Position numbers and translations under genes: made by a program | Part shown: piece by piece, positions 19,048 through 26,562 of the stretch | Numbering within the stretch: position 1 is the first letter of the stretch | How the letters are laid out: every line of letters starts with the position of its first letter | Notes under the pieces: model-generated | Database searches by the model: none | Seen by the model: only the letters and a program-made list of their open reading frames with translations | Told to the model about the DNA's origin: nothing | From: Sphingobium sp. | Lineage (GTDB): Bacteria; Pseudomonadota; Alphaproteobacteria; Sphingomonadales; Sphingomonadaceae | Direction: 5' to 3' | Length of the DNA stretch: 64,000 nt | Assembly (NCBI GenBank): GCA_022652485.1 | Contig: JALCRK010000004.1 | Span: 1 to 64,000 of the forward strand

Positions 19048-19118
19048 CCAGCCCTCACCCCCACCCAACCTCCCGATAGTTTACCATGTCGGGAGGTTGG
19101 GTGGGGGGTGAGGGCTGG
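19048..19118. repeat. Long inverted repeat, family A copy 3
   Basis: Arms 19048-19074 and 19091-19118 (27 and 28 bases, one C different in length) carry CACCCCCACCCAACCTCCC and its complement around a GATAGTTTACCATGTC loop. Unlike the other two copies it lies between divergent genes (flgC and fliN), so it cannot be a simple terminator here. Confidence 0.88.
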
Positions 19119-19145
19119 CGCTGAAACCGCCTGAAAGGCACCAAA

Positions 19146-19379
19146 ATGTCCGCGATTAACGATGTCGAGGTGGAGCTGTCGATCGTGCTGGGCGCAACGC
19201 GCCTGCCGGTGCGCGAGATACTCGCCATGAGCCGGGGCGCGATGATTCCGCTCGATTGCACGCAGGACGAGCCGAGCCTCGTCGTCGTCAACGGTCACGT
19301 CGTCGCGCGCGGGCAGATACTGGTGGAGGAGGACCGCATGTCGCTCGAAATCACCGACGTATTGAAAAGGAAGCGCTGA
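19146..19379 (+). CDS. fliN: Flagellar switch protein FliN (short form)
   Basis: C-ring protein of the flagellar motor switch. Only 77 residues, essentially the SpoA core: VEVELSIVLGATRLPVREIL, MSRGAMIPLD, VVVNGHVVARGQILVEEDRM and SLEITDVLKRK. The N-terminal extension found in longer FliN proteins is missing, which is common in alphaproteobacteria. AAAGG lies about seven bases before the ATG. It is the first gene of fliN-fliO-fliP; fliM is not in the window. Confidence 0.93.
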   Translation: MSAINDVEVELSIVLGATRLPVREILAMSRGAMIPLDCTQDEPSLVVVNGHVVARGQILVEEDRMSLEITDVLKRKR

Positions 19380-19383
19380 GATC

Positions 19384-19806
19384 ATGGATGTGGCTGGCCT
19401 CCTCCGCGCGCTGGGCGCGCTTTCCGCTATACTTGCGCTGCTGGGAGGCGCGCTCTGGGCGGTGCGGCGCTATGACCTCGCGCTGCCGGGCCGCATCGGC
19501 GGCGGAAAGGCGGCGCGGCTCGCGATAACGGAGCGGCTGAGCCTCGACCCGAAACGCAGCATCGCGCTGGTGCGGCATGGCGCTGCCGAGCATCTGCTGC
19601 TGCTCGCGCCGGAGGGAAACATGGTGCTGGTGGCGGACGATCGGGAGACCGGCCCGCTCGCCATAGACCTCGCGCTCTGCCGCGAACTGGCGAGCGCGGT
19701 GCCGATCCCGCCGACACCCCCGCCCGCCCTGTGGCCGATGCCACCCAAAATGCCGACGCGCCCCGCCAACCCGCGCCACGACCCCCTTCCCGCCCGCCAC
19801 GCATGA
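19384..19806 (+). CDS. fliO: Flagellar biosynthesis protein FliO
   Basis: Membrane protein that assists assembly of FliP into the export gate. It has 140 residues: one membrane segment at about 9-28 (LGALSAILALLGGALWAV), then the FliO cytoplasmic domain with LAITERLSLDPKRSIALVRH and EHLLLLAPEGNMVLV, and a Pro-rich tail. FliO is poorly conserved, so position between fliN and fliP weighs in the call. The stop overlaps the fliP start as ATGA. Confidence 0.85.
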   Translation: MDVAGLLRALGALSAILALLGGALWAVRRYDLALPGRIGGGKAARLAITERLSLDPKRSIALVRHGAAEHLLLLAPEGNMVLVADDRETGPLAIDLALCRELASAVPIPPTPPPALWPMPPKMPTRPANPRHDPLPARHA

Positions 19807-20462
19807 GCCTCGACCCTGCCCAGCTCGACATGAGCCGCCATCTGGTTCAGCTCGTCATCGGGCTGACCGTGCTGAGCCTCGCGCCGGGCATATTGATGAC
19901 GGTGACGAGCTTCACCCGCATCGTCGTCGCGCTGTCGCTGCTGCGCACCGGGCTGGGCGCGCCAGGCGTTCCGCCCAACCCTGTCATCATCAGCCTGGCG
20001 CTGTTCCTTTCCTTCTTCGTGATGCAGCCGACCTTCGAAAAGGCGTGGGAGGCGGGCATCGCCCCCTATGCGGACGGCAGGATCGACGAGAAGGCCGCGC
20101 TGGAACGCGCCTCCGCGCCATTGCGGGGCTTCATGCTGAGGCAGGTAAGGCCCGAAGATCTCACACTGTTCGTGCAACTCTCCGCCAAGCCCGTGCCGGA
20201 GCGCGCCAGCGTGCCGATGGGCGTCCTCATCCCCGCCTTCATGATTTCCGAGCTGCGCCGCGCGTTCGAGATCGGATTTTTGCTGCTGCTGCCCTTTCTG
20301 GTGATCGATCTTGCCGTCTCCGCCGTGCTGATGGCGATGGGCATGATGATGCTGCCGCCGACCTCCATCGCCCTGCCGATGAAGATCATCTTCTTCGTGC
20401 TGGTGGATGGCTGGTCGCTGGTCGCGGGGTCGCTGGTGAAGAGCTTTATTGCGCCGGGTTGA
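19803..20462 (+). CDS. fliP: Flagellar export gate protein FliP
   Basis: Central pore-forming component of the flagellar export gate. With start ATG 19803, overlapping the fliO stop, it is 219 residues. Family motifs are LAPGILMTVTSFTRIVVALSLLR, LGAPGVPPNPVIISLALFLSFFVM, ASVPMGVLIPAFMISELRRAFEIGF, LVIDLAVSAVLMAMGMMMLPP and MKIIFFVLVDGWSLVAGSLVKSF. The cleaved signal peptide and periplasmic leader seen in enteric FliP are not present. A GTG start at 19731 in frame would add a Pro-rich leader that is not a signal peptide either, and is less likely. Confidence 0.95.
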   Translation: MSLDPAQLDMSRHLVQLVIGLTVLSLAPGILMTVTSFTRIVVALSLLRTGLGAPGVPPNPVIISLALFLSFFVMQPTFEKAWEAGIAPYADGRIDEKAALERASAPLRGFMLRQVRPEDLTLFVQLSAKPVPERASVPMGVLIPAFMISELRRAFEIGFLLLLPFLVIDLAVSAVLMAMGMMMLPPTSIALPMKIIFFVLVDGWSLVAGSLVKSFIAPG

Positions 20463-20611
20463 GCGCGGCTGTTGACCTGCATCAAGGCATAATGCGCTGT
20501 GGACGATAGAGCGGGTTGCGAGTGGATGCCTGGATCGATATTCCGGTTGGCGGCGTTGCGGGGAGCAATCATGATAGCTTCCCGACGCGTCCTCTAGATT
20601 TGAGGCATGTC

Positions 20612-20986
20612 ATGACTCGTTTTTCCACATTATACGCCGTTGCCGCTGTCGGTCTCGCTCTTGCATCCCCCGCCCGCGCCGCCGATCCCGCCAAGGGCAA
20701 GGCCGTGTTTCAGGCCCAGTGCGCGATGTGCCATCAGGTAAAGCCCAAGGCTCTGGGCATCGGGCCGAGCCTCGCGGGCGTGGTGGGCCGCAAGGCGGGC
20801 ACGCTGCCCGGCTTCGCCTATTCCCCGGCGATGAAGACATTCGCGAAGCCGTGGACACCGGCGCTGCTCGGCACCTATATCGCCGCGCCCATGAAGGGGG
20901 TGCCCGGCAACCGAATGCCCTATGCGGGGCTCGCAGACGCCGCCAAGCGTGCCGATCTGATCGCCTATCTCGCTACACTGAAATAA
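20612..20986 (+). CDS. Periplasmic c-type cytochrome (class I)
   Basis: Small electron carrier, 124 residues. A signal peptide is evident (MTRFSTLYAVAAVGLALA ending ARA before ADPAKG). Haem is bound at CAMCH (residues about 38-42) and the axial Met is probably in GNRMPYAGL (about 104). The fold resembles cytochrome c2/c550: GIGPSLAGVVGRKAG, FAYSPAMK and the C-terminal DLIAYLATLK. GAGG six bases upstream supports ATG 20612; the frame is open further upstream but without signal. Its redox partner is not indicated by neighbours. Confidence 0.93.
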   Translation: MTRFSTLYAVAAVGLALASPARAADPAKGKAVFQAQCAMCHQVKPKALGIGPSLAGVVGRKAGTLPGFAYSPAMKTFAKPWTPALLGTYIAAPMKGVPGNRMPYAGLADAAKRADLIAYLATLK

Positions 20987-21069
20987 CGGGCGTCTATCCG
21001 CGCTGGGTTGCTGCACGATGTCGGCAGGGCGGCACGACCAGCCGCCCCCCCCCGTTTGTATCGCGGATA

Positions 21070-21378
21070 TTATTGGCCGAGAAGGGCCAACAGCTCTGCG
21101 CCACCTGTGTTTCTCGCGCCCTTGGCATCCTCGGCCTTGAACGCGACGCTATAGCCGCCGAATTGCCCCGTAACCCTGCCGTTGGCGAGGGTGAGCACGA
21201 ATCTTTTTTCCACCGGGCTGGCCTTACCCTTGATCACCAGAGCCGAACCCCGGTCTTGCACGACATAGGTGTATTTGACCCCCTCGTAGGTGAAGCTCTT
21301 TGCATCGGCGGTTTCGGCCTGGGCCGAAGCGGAAAAAGAAAACGCGGACGCGGCGGCCGCAACAAACAGCATTCGCAT
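21070..21378 (-). CDS. Small exported protein, function unknown
   Basis: A 102-residue protein with a clear signal peptide (MRMLFVAAAASAFSF up to SAQA, then ETADAK). The mature 80 residues contain FTYEGVKYTYVVQD, VEKRFVLTLANGRVTG and YSVAFKAED, a short beta-rich domain with no cysteines. I do not recognise the family. ATG 21378 is chosen because AGGAG lies seven bases upstream; an ATG nine residues earlier overlaps that site. It is convergent with the cytochrome gene and follows fliL by about 150 bases on the same strand. Confidence 0.72.
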   Translation of the reverse strand: MRMLFVAAAASAFSFSASAQAETADAKSFTYEGVKYTYVVQDRGSALVIKGKASPVEKRFVLTLANGRVTGQFGGYSVAFKAEDAKGARNTGGAELLALLGQ

Positions 21379-21530
21379 AAGTAGTCTCCTCATTTGAATG
21401 CCAGACAAACATCCGGTTGTATTTATTTTGCACTTCATTCCGCAGTGCAACAGGGAGGGCAATTGCAATCGCTGGGGGACAAGTTGCAAAAGGCGCAAGT
21501 GGCGGAATTGCGGTCCATAGCGGCCCTGTG

Positions 21531-21971
21531 TCAGGCGGGCCTTGCCCCCGTAACAATGACGCGACGCACCATTTTTTTGCCGAAGATTTCCTGGGCAGCC
21601 GCATCGACGACGCGGGCGAAGGCGCGCAAGTCCGGCAATATATGGTCCGGCCCGGCGGCAAGCGGCGTCGACCATGTCCGCAGGTTGATCGCATTGAGGA
21701 GCAGGGGCAGCTTTTCCGTCACCTCGGCCTCCTTCTCCGCATCCACTTCGAGCTGGACATCGAAATTGGCGTAGCCGGAAAGCCTGCCATCCGCCGCGAC
21801 GACCGGCGCGAGTATTGTACCTGCTGATACAAAAATGGTGCGAGCCTCTTCGTGCGCCTCCGCTCCGGAAGGAGGCGGCGGGCCGAGCAACTGCGCGACG
21901 CCGAACGCCGCGCCTCCCCCCAGCGCGAGGCCGAGGATCAGCAGCATCAGCAGCGTGACGAGCGTCTTCAT
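21531..21971 (-). CDS. fliL: FliL-like flagellar basal-body protein
   Basis: FliL surrounds the stator and modulates motor torque. The 146-residue protein has an N-terminal membrane segment (about 5-27, LMLLILGLALGGGAAFGVAQLL) and a periplasmic domain with LSGYANFDVQLEVDAEKEAEV and LPLLLNAINLRTW. Sequence match to FliL is moderate; the place as last gene of the motor operon, three bases after motB, supports the call. Confidence 0.75.
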   Translation of the reverse strand: MKTLVTLLMLLILGLALGGGAAFGVAQLLGPPPPSGAEAHEEARTIFVSAGTILAPVVAADGRLSGYANFDVQLEVDAEKEAEVTEKLPLLLNAINLRTWSTPLAAGPDHILPDLRAFARVVDAAAQEIFGKKMVRRVIVTGARPA

Positions 21972-21974
21972 GGT

Positions 21975-22841
21975 TCAGTTGAGAAAGCTGCCGTCGGCGG
22001 GCAGTGCGGACTTGTCCGCCAGCAGCACGATGGTGATGCGCCGGTTCTCGGGTCGATCGGGTTGATCGGGATAGACCGGGCGCGTCGCCGCCATCGCCAC
22101 CACCTGCATGAAGCGGTCCGCCGACACGCCGCCGGCGATCAATGCGTTGCGCGCCGCGAGCGCCCGTGCGCCGGAAAGCTGCCAGTTGGCATCGGTGTTG
22201 CCGCCCGCGCCATCGGTATGGCCCTCGATGGCGAGGTTGGCCTGTATATCCCTGAGCTTCGCCGCCAGCCGCGCGAGGACCGAACGGCCATAGGCGTTCA
22301 ATACCGCGCTGTTGCCCTGAAACATCGATTGCCGGTCGGTATCGGTGAGGCTGACGCGCAGCTCGTCCCGCCCCATATCGGTCATGAAGCTGGTCGGGGC
22401 CATAGGATCCTGCGGCACGGCATCCAGTGCCACCTTCAGCTCCTGCGCCAATACGCGCAGCGCCGCGCTCGGCACATCGGCGCTGCCGCCGCGCGCGACA
22501 CCGGGGGAAGCAGCGGTCATCGCGGGCACTCCGGAAGGCGCGCGGCTGTCGGAGCGGTTGCGCTGGGTATACCCGCCAGTACCGGGCGCATCGCTGGGGC
22601 CGGAGGTGCTGCCGGTCGCCTGCGGTGCGCTGGGCGGGCCGGGCGTGAAATATTCGGCGAGGCCTTTCAGTTTCTCCTTGTCCGGGTTGGAAATGAGCCA
22701 CAGCAGCATGAAGAACGCCATCATCGCGGTCACGAAGTCCGCATAGGCGACCTTCCATGCCCCGCCATGATGCCCGCCGCCCACCACCTTCTTGACGCGG
22801 CGGATGACGATCGGCGCGTCCTTTTTGTCGGATCCTGCCAT
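21975..22841 (-). CDS. motB: Flagellar stator protein MotB
   Basis: Peptidoglycan-anchored stator subunit that carries protons with MotA. From ATG 22841 it has 288 residues. The single membrane segment holds the ion-binding Asp in WKVAYADFVTAMMAFFMLLWL (about residue 38). A plug and Gly/Pro/Ser linker follow, then the OmpA-like domain (about 160-275) with LAIEGHTDGAGGNTDANWQLSGARA and NRRITIVLL. A TTG start at 22865 in frame is possible but overlaps the upstream gene. Notably motA is at the other end of this operon, seven kilobases away. Confidence 0.96.
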   Translation of the reverse strand: MAGSDKKDAPIVIRRVKKVVGGGHHGGAWKVAYADFVTAMMAFFMLLWLISNPDKEKLKGLAEYFTPGPPSAPQATGSTSGPSDAPGTGGYTQRNRSDSRAPSGVPAMTAASPGVARGGSADVPSAALRVLAQELKVALDAVPQDPMAPTSFMTDMGRDELRVSLTDTDRQSMFQGNSAVLNAYGRSVLARLAAKLRDIQANLAIEGHTDGAGGNTDANWQLSGARALAARNALIAGGVSADRFMQVVAMAATRPVYPDQPDRPENRRITIVLLADKSALPADGSFLN

Positions 22842-22848
22842 GACAGGC

Positions 22849-23139
22849 TCAGCTGGCCTCGCCAAGCGCGTCGCGCAGGCGCTGCTGCATCATGTCGAGG
22901 CGCACCAGCGAGAGCGCGTCGGACGAGCACATGCCTTCAGACAGCCGGTCCAGCATCACCGCGCTCTCGTCCGCCTGCTGCGCCAGCGCGTCGAACAGCT
23001 GGAGGCTCTCGATATAGCGCGCGGCGAACTGCTCATCGACGCACAGGCTGGCGGCGAGATGCTCCAGATGATGCCGCATCTCGCGCCACTCGTTCGCCAT
23101 CGCGGTGCAGAGCGGATAGACAGAAGGGTGAAAGGCCAT
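22849..23139 (-). CDS. Unknown protein between cheD and motB
   Basis: Ninety-six residues, mostly helical, with no membrane segment or signal peptide. Phrases: MANEWREMRHHLEHLAASL, DEQFAARYIESLQLFDAL and LSLVRLDMMQQRLRDAL. I do not recognise the family. It ends seven bases before the motB start and begins 35 bases after cheD, embedded in the chemotaxis/motor operon, so a role in chemotaxis signalling or stator function is likely from context only. The heptad-like pattern suggests a helical bundle or dimer. Confidence 0.75.
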   Translation of the reverse strand: MAFHPSVYPLCTAMANEWREMRHHLEHLAASLCVDEQFAARYIESLQLFDALAQQADESAVMLDRLSEGMCSSDALSLVRLDMMQQRLRDALGEAS

Positions 23140-23174
23140 GTGTCACCATTTGTTGGAAAGAGAGGAAACGCGCA

Positions 23175-23717
23175 TCAGCCGAACAGCTCGACATCGTTGC
23201 CGGCGGGCGGGCGCGGCGGGATGACCGCGCGGACCGGCGGCGCCTGCGCAACGAGGGTACAGGAGGCAACGCCCTCCCAGGCGCGAAACTCCACCTTGCG
23301 CGCCTGGGTGCCGCCGACATTGGTCTGGCCGACGGGGATGCCTTCCGTCTTGAGGAAGCGCAGCGCGAACTCCGCGTTTTTGGTGCCGATCGGCCCGAAC
23401 GCCGCCTGAATATTGCCGCCGCCGAATATCTGCGCGGTGAGGCGGAGGCGCGAGGCGCCCCTCTGCATCATCGCGTTGATGAGCAGCTCCATCGCGTGCA
23501 GCCCATAGCGGTTCATGTCCGCCGCCGCGACCGTCTGGCCCCGGCCCGGCTCGCCGAGCAGGAAGTGATTCATGCCGCCAACATGGCTGACCGGATCATG
23601 CAGGCACACCGCGATGCACGAGCCGAGCAGCGTGGTGATCACGGTGTCCGGCTGGGTCACAACCGCGTGCTCGCCCTGGATGATCGCGACGCGCTTGGCG
23701 GGCTGCATGAACGCCAT
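23175..23717 (-). CDS. cheD: Chemoreceptor glutamine deamidase CheD
   Basis: Deamidates glutamines on chemoreceptors and can stimulate CheC-type phosphatases. It is 180 residues. The catalytic Cys is in LLGSCIAVCLHD (about residue 33) and the His in GGMNHFLLGEPG (about 50). Further family sequence is YGLHAMELLINAMMQRGA, FGGGNIQAAFGPIGTKN and FLKTEGIPV. The cheY stop and this start overlap by one base on the minus strand. No cheC is seen in the window. Confidence 0.95.
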   Translation of the reverse strand: MAFMQPAKRVAIIQGEHAVVTQPDTVITTLLGSCIAVCLHDPVSHVGGMNHFLLGEPGRGQTVAAADMNRYGLHAMELLINAMMQRGASRLRLTAQIFGGGNIQAAFGPIGTKNAEFALRFLKTEGIPVGQTNVGGTQARKVEFRAWEGVASCTLVAQAPPVRAVIPPRPPAGNDVELFG

Positions 23718-24106
23718 CAGCTCAGCTCCCCGAACACCCGCTCGATTTTTTCCTTCAATGCGGCGGGCGCGAACGGCTTCACGACATAATTGTTGACGCC
23801 CAGCTCCGCCGCCTTCTGCACCACGGATTTCTCAGAGCTGCCGGTGAGCATGATGAACACCGTCTTGCCGATGACGGGGTCGGCGCGCACCGCCTTCAGG
23901 AACTCCAGCCCATCCATGTCCGGCATGTTGTAGTCCGAGATGATGAGGTGCACCCGGTCGTTCTGCACCGCGGGCAGCGCCTCCAATGCGCTCGGCTTGT
24001 CACGCACATCGCGGAAGCCCAGATCCTGCAGCGTGCGGCGGATCATCGCGCGCATACTCGTCTGGTCATCGACCACCATTACCTTGATCGCAGCGGCAGC
24101 AGGCAT
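23717..24106 (-). CDS. cheY: Chemotaxis response regulator CheY (copy 2)
   Basis: Single receiver domain, 129 residues, expected to carry the phosphoryl signal from CheA to the flagellar switch. Acidic pocket residues lie in MVVDDQTSMR, phosphoacceptor Asp in LIISDYNMPDMDGLEFL (about 57), Thr in FIMLTGSSEKS (about 86) and Lys in NYVVKPFAPAAL (about 108). ATG 24106 is one base after the cheB stop. The frame extends further upstream without family sequence. This copy lies between cheB and cheD; another single-domain regulator precedes cheA. Confidence 0.95.
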   Translation of the reverse strand: MPAAAAIKVMVVDDQTSMRAMIRRTLQDLGFRDVRDKPSALEALPAVQNDRVHLIISDYNMPDMDGLEFLKAVRADPVIGKTVFIMLTGSSEKSVVQKAAELGVNNYVVKPFAPAALKEKIERVFGELS

Positions 24107-24107
24107 A

Positions 24108-25184
24108 TCAGTTGACCCCCAAAGGTTCTCGGCCAATTGGCTCACGGCACGCGCGCAGCAGCATCCTGGGCAGCGCATCGAGGCTCACCTCGCGCGTCAA
24201 CGCGCCCATCAGCTTCGCCGCGCGCGGCATTCCATAGATCACGCAGCTGCCCTCGTCCTGCCCCAGCGTCAGCGCGCCCGCCTTGTGCATCGCGTGCAAC
24301 CCTTGCGCGCCGTCCTTGCCCATGCCGGTCATGATGACGCCGATCGCCTTCTTGCCGAGGCCCGCGCAGCTCCTGAACAGCACGTCGGCGCTCGGGCGGT
24401 GCCCGGAAACCGGCGCGGTGGGGCGCAGGCGGATATGCCCGTGCCGCCCGCCGGACAGCTCCATGTGGGCGTCCGTCCCCGGTGCGATATAGACGGTGCC
24501 GGGCATCAGCTTTTCGCCGTCGCGCGCCTCCGTCACCCGCATCGGGCAGGTACGATCGAGCCGGGCGGCGAACCCGCGCGTGAACATGCCGGGCATGTGC
24601 TGGACCACCAAAGTCGGCGGAATATCCGGCGGCAGCGCGGAGAGCAGCGAAAACAGCGCCTCCACCCCGCCGGTCGACGCGCCGATGGCGATGACCAGCT
24701 CCGGGTCGCACCCACCAGCCGACGCAACGGAGGGGCGCGGCAGATCATGGCTGATCGGGCGCATGGTAGACCGGGCGGCGGCCTTCACCGCCTCACGCAG
24801 CGTCTTCGCCTCGCGCAGCAGCGCCTCCGCGCCGCCTCTGGGCTTGCCGATGCACTCGACCGCGCCGAGGCGCATCGCTTCGATCGTCGTTTCCGTGCCC
24901 TTGGCGGTCATGGACGAGCACATCACCACCGGCATGGGCCGCAGCCGCATGATCTTTTCGAGGAAGGTGATCCCGTCCGTTCCCGGCATCTCGACATCGA
25001 GCAGCAGCACATCCGGGTTCAGCTCTTTCAGCATCCGGCGCGCGATTTCGGCGTCCGCCGCCGCGCCGACCACGTCGATGCGCGGATCGGTCTGCAATAT
25101 CTTCTTGAGCATCGCGCGCATCGCGCCGCTGTCATCAACAATCAGCACGCGCGTGCGCTGGGCGACGGGAATATTCTCTCTCAT
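24108..25184 (-). CDS. cheB: Chemotaxis methylesterase/deamidase CheB
   Basis: Removes methyl groups from receptors for adaptation. Start ATG 25184 overlaps the cheR stop, giving 358 residues. The receiver domain (about 10-130) has VLIVDDSGAMRAML and phosphoacceptor LLLDVEMPGTDGI. The esterase domain (about 165-355) shows the triad: Ser in IAIGASTGGVEAL, His in LVVQHMPGMFTRG, Asp in MTGMGKDGAQGL. Phosphorylation by CheA should activate it. Confidence 0.97.
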   Translation of the reverse strand: MRENIPVAQRTRVLIVDDSGAMRAMLKKILQTDPRIDVVGAAADAEIARRMLKELNPDVLLLDVEMPGTDGITFLEKIMRLRPMPVVMCSSMTAKGTETTIEAMRLGAVECIGKPRGGAEALLREAKTLREAVKAAARSTMRPISHDLPRPSVASAGGCDPELVIAIGASTGGVEALFSLLSALPPDIPPTLVVQHMPGMFTRGFAARLDRTCPMRVTEARDGEKLMPGTVYIAPGTDAHMELSGGRHGHIRLRPTAPVSGHRPSADVLFRSCAGLGKKAIGVIMTGMGKDGAQGLHAMHKAGALTLGQDEGSCVIYGMPRAAKLMGALTREVSLDALPRMLLRACREPIGREPLGVN

Positions 25185-26050
25185 GCCCGGTCCTCCGGCT
25201 TGCGATACATTGTGTGGCCGCACGGGATCATGAATTCCTTCGCCTTGCTCACCATCCGCTCGCTATGGCCCATGTAGAGCGCGCCGCCGGGCGCGAGCTG
25301 CGCGACGAGGCGCATCTCCAGCTCGGCCTTGGCCTTCTCGTTGAAATAGATCATCACATTGCGGCAGAAGATCGCCTCGAACTTGTGCCGCCACGGCCAG
25401 CGGTCGAACAGGTTGAGCTGGCTTGCCGTGACGAGATTGCGGGCTTCCGCCGCGATGGCGAAGCCATCCCGCGTGTCCTTGGTCCACAGCTTGCGCCAGG
25501 GCTGCGGGATCTGCTCGTGGTGGCTCTTCGGATATTCGGCCCTGCGTACCGCCGCCACCATCTCGGTCGAGATATCGGTCGCGAACAGCTGCACATTCGC
25601 GCCCCGCGCCCATTGTGCCTCGCGCACGTCCTGCCCGAGCAAGGTCATGGCGATGGTATAGACCTCCTCGCCCGAGCTGCTGGCGGAAGACCAGATGCGC
25701 ACCGGCTCATGACTCTTCCGGTCGCGCCACAGCGGCATCATCTCGTTCCTGAGATGGTTGAAATGATGCTGTTCGCGGAAGAAATGCGTGTGGTTGGTGG
25801 TGAGCAGATCGATCATCTGCCGCCGCTCGTCCGCATCGCGCCGGATCAGCGCGATATAGTCGCCGAAAGTCTTCAGCCCCTTTTCCCGCAACCGGCGCGA
25901 CAGGCGCGAGCGGACCAAAGTCACCTTCTGCGGCGGCAGCGTGATCCGCGCCTCCTGATGCAGCAGGGCGGCAATCTCGCGGAACTCCGTGTCCGAGAGC
26001 GGCGCGCCACCCCACAGGCTGTCGCGGTCGATGGGCGTCAGCTGGTTCAT
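25181..26050 (-). CDS. cheR: Chemotaxis protein methyltransferase CheR
   Basis: Methylates glutamates on chemoreceptors with S-adenosylmethionine. The 289-residue protein has the N-terminal helical CheR domain (DTEFREIAALLHQEARI) and the methyltransferase domain with RIWSSASSSGEEVYTIAMTLL (about residue 118) and IFCRNVMIYFNEKAKAE (about 230), ending LYMGHSERM. The usual cysteine in the SAxCSSGEE block is Ser here. ATGA overlaps link it to cheW upstream and cheB downstream. Confidence 0.96.
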   Translation of the reverse strand: MNQLTPIDRDSLWGGAPLSDTEFREIAALLHQEARITLPPQKVTLVRSRLSRRLREKGLKTFGDYIALIRRDADERRQMIDLLTTNHTHFFREQHHFNHLRNEMMPLWRDRKSHEPVRIWSSASSSGEEVYTIAMTLLGQDVREAQWARGANVQLFATDISTEMVAAVRRAEYPKSHHEQIPQPWRKLWTKDTRDGFAIAAEARNLVTASQLNLFDRWPWRHKFEAIFCRNVMIYFNEKAKAELEMRLVAQLAPGGALYMGHSERMVSKAKEFMIPCGHTMYRKPEDRA

Positions 26051-26562
26051 GCGGCGGCGTCCAGATGGCGGGTGAGGCTGAGCGCGGGAACGTCGATCAG
26101 CAGCACCATCGCGCCGCTCTCGCCGCGCCCGGTCTCCTCCTTCTCGGCCGCGCGGTCGACCACGCGCACGAGGCCCGCGATCATGCTGGTGTCGGCGCCG
26201 TCGAGCGCCGGGGGCGGCTGGATTTCGGCCAGATTGACGGTCACGATATCGTTCATCTCATCGACCAGAAACCCGGCCTGCTTGCCGTCCAGATTAACGA
26301 CAAGGATGCACGAACGCGGATGGGTCACGCTCGGCGGCCAGCCCAGCCTTTCGGCCAGACCCACCACCGGCACGACATTGCCGCGCAGATTTGTAACGCC
26401 TCTTACATAATGCGGCACGCCAGGCAGCGGGGTCGGCTCCTCCCATTCGCGGATTTCGAGCAGCGCGGTCATCGCGATGCCGAACATATGGCCGCCCAGG
26501 GTGAAGGTGACGATCTTCATATCCTGCGCGGCGGCGGCGGTATCTTCGATAAGGTCGGTCAT
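26047..26562 (-). CDS. cheW: Chemotaxis adaptor CheW
   Basis: Couples chemoreceptors to CheA. It has 171 residues with the CheW beta-domain: IVTFTLGGHMFGIAMTALLEIREW, PLPGVPHYVRGVTNLRGNVVPVV, RSCILVVNLDGKQAGFLVDEMND and GLVRVVDRAAEKEE. The start overlaps the cheA stop and the stop overlaps the cheR start, both as ATGA. Confidence 0.97.
   Translation of the reverse strand: MTDLIEDTAAAAQDMKIVTFTLGGHMFGIAMTALLEIREWEEPTPLPGVPHYVRGVTNLRGNVVPVVGLAERLGWPPSVTHPRSCILVVNLDGKQAGFLVDEMNDIVTVNLAEIQPPPALDGADTSMIAGLVRVVDRAAEKEETGRGESGAMVLLIDVPALSLTRHLDAAA

Noticed and set aside
19116-19130. Sigma-54-like GG-N10-GC upstream of fliN (TGGCGCTGAAACCGC)
   Set aside because: The TT before GC is CC, half lies in the family A repeat, and transcription would start after the ribosome binding site.
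21379-22758. Extension of the small exported protein into a 562-codon frame through motB and fliL
   Set aside because: The upstream part is out-of-frame shadow of motB and fliL; a signal peptide and ribosome binding site fix the start at 21378.
21852-23789. Long open frame (645 codons) opposite motB-cheD
   Set aside because: Same artefact; motB, the unknown gene and cheD on the other strand have clear family motifs or tight operon spacing.
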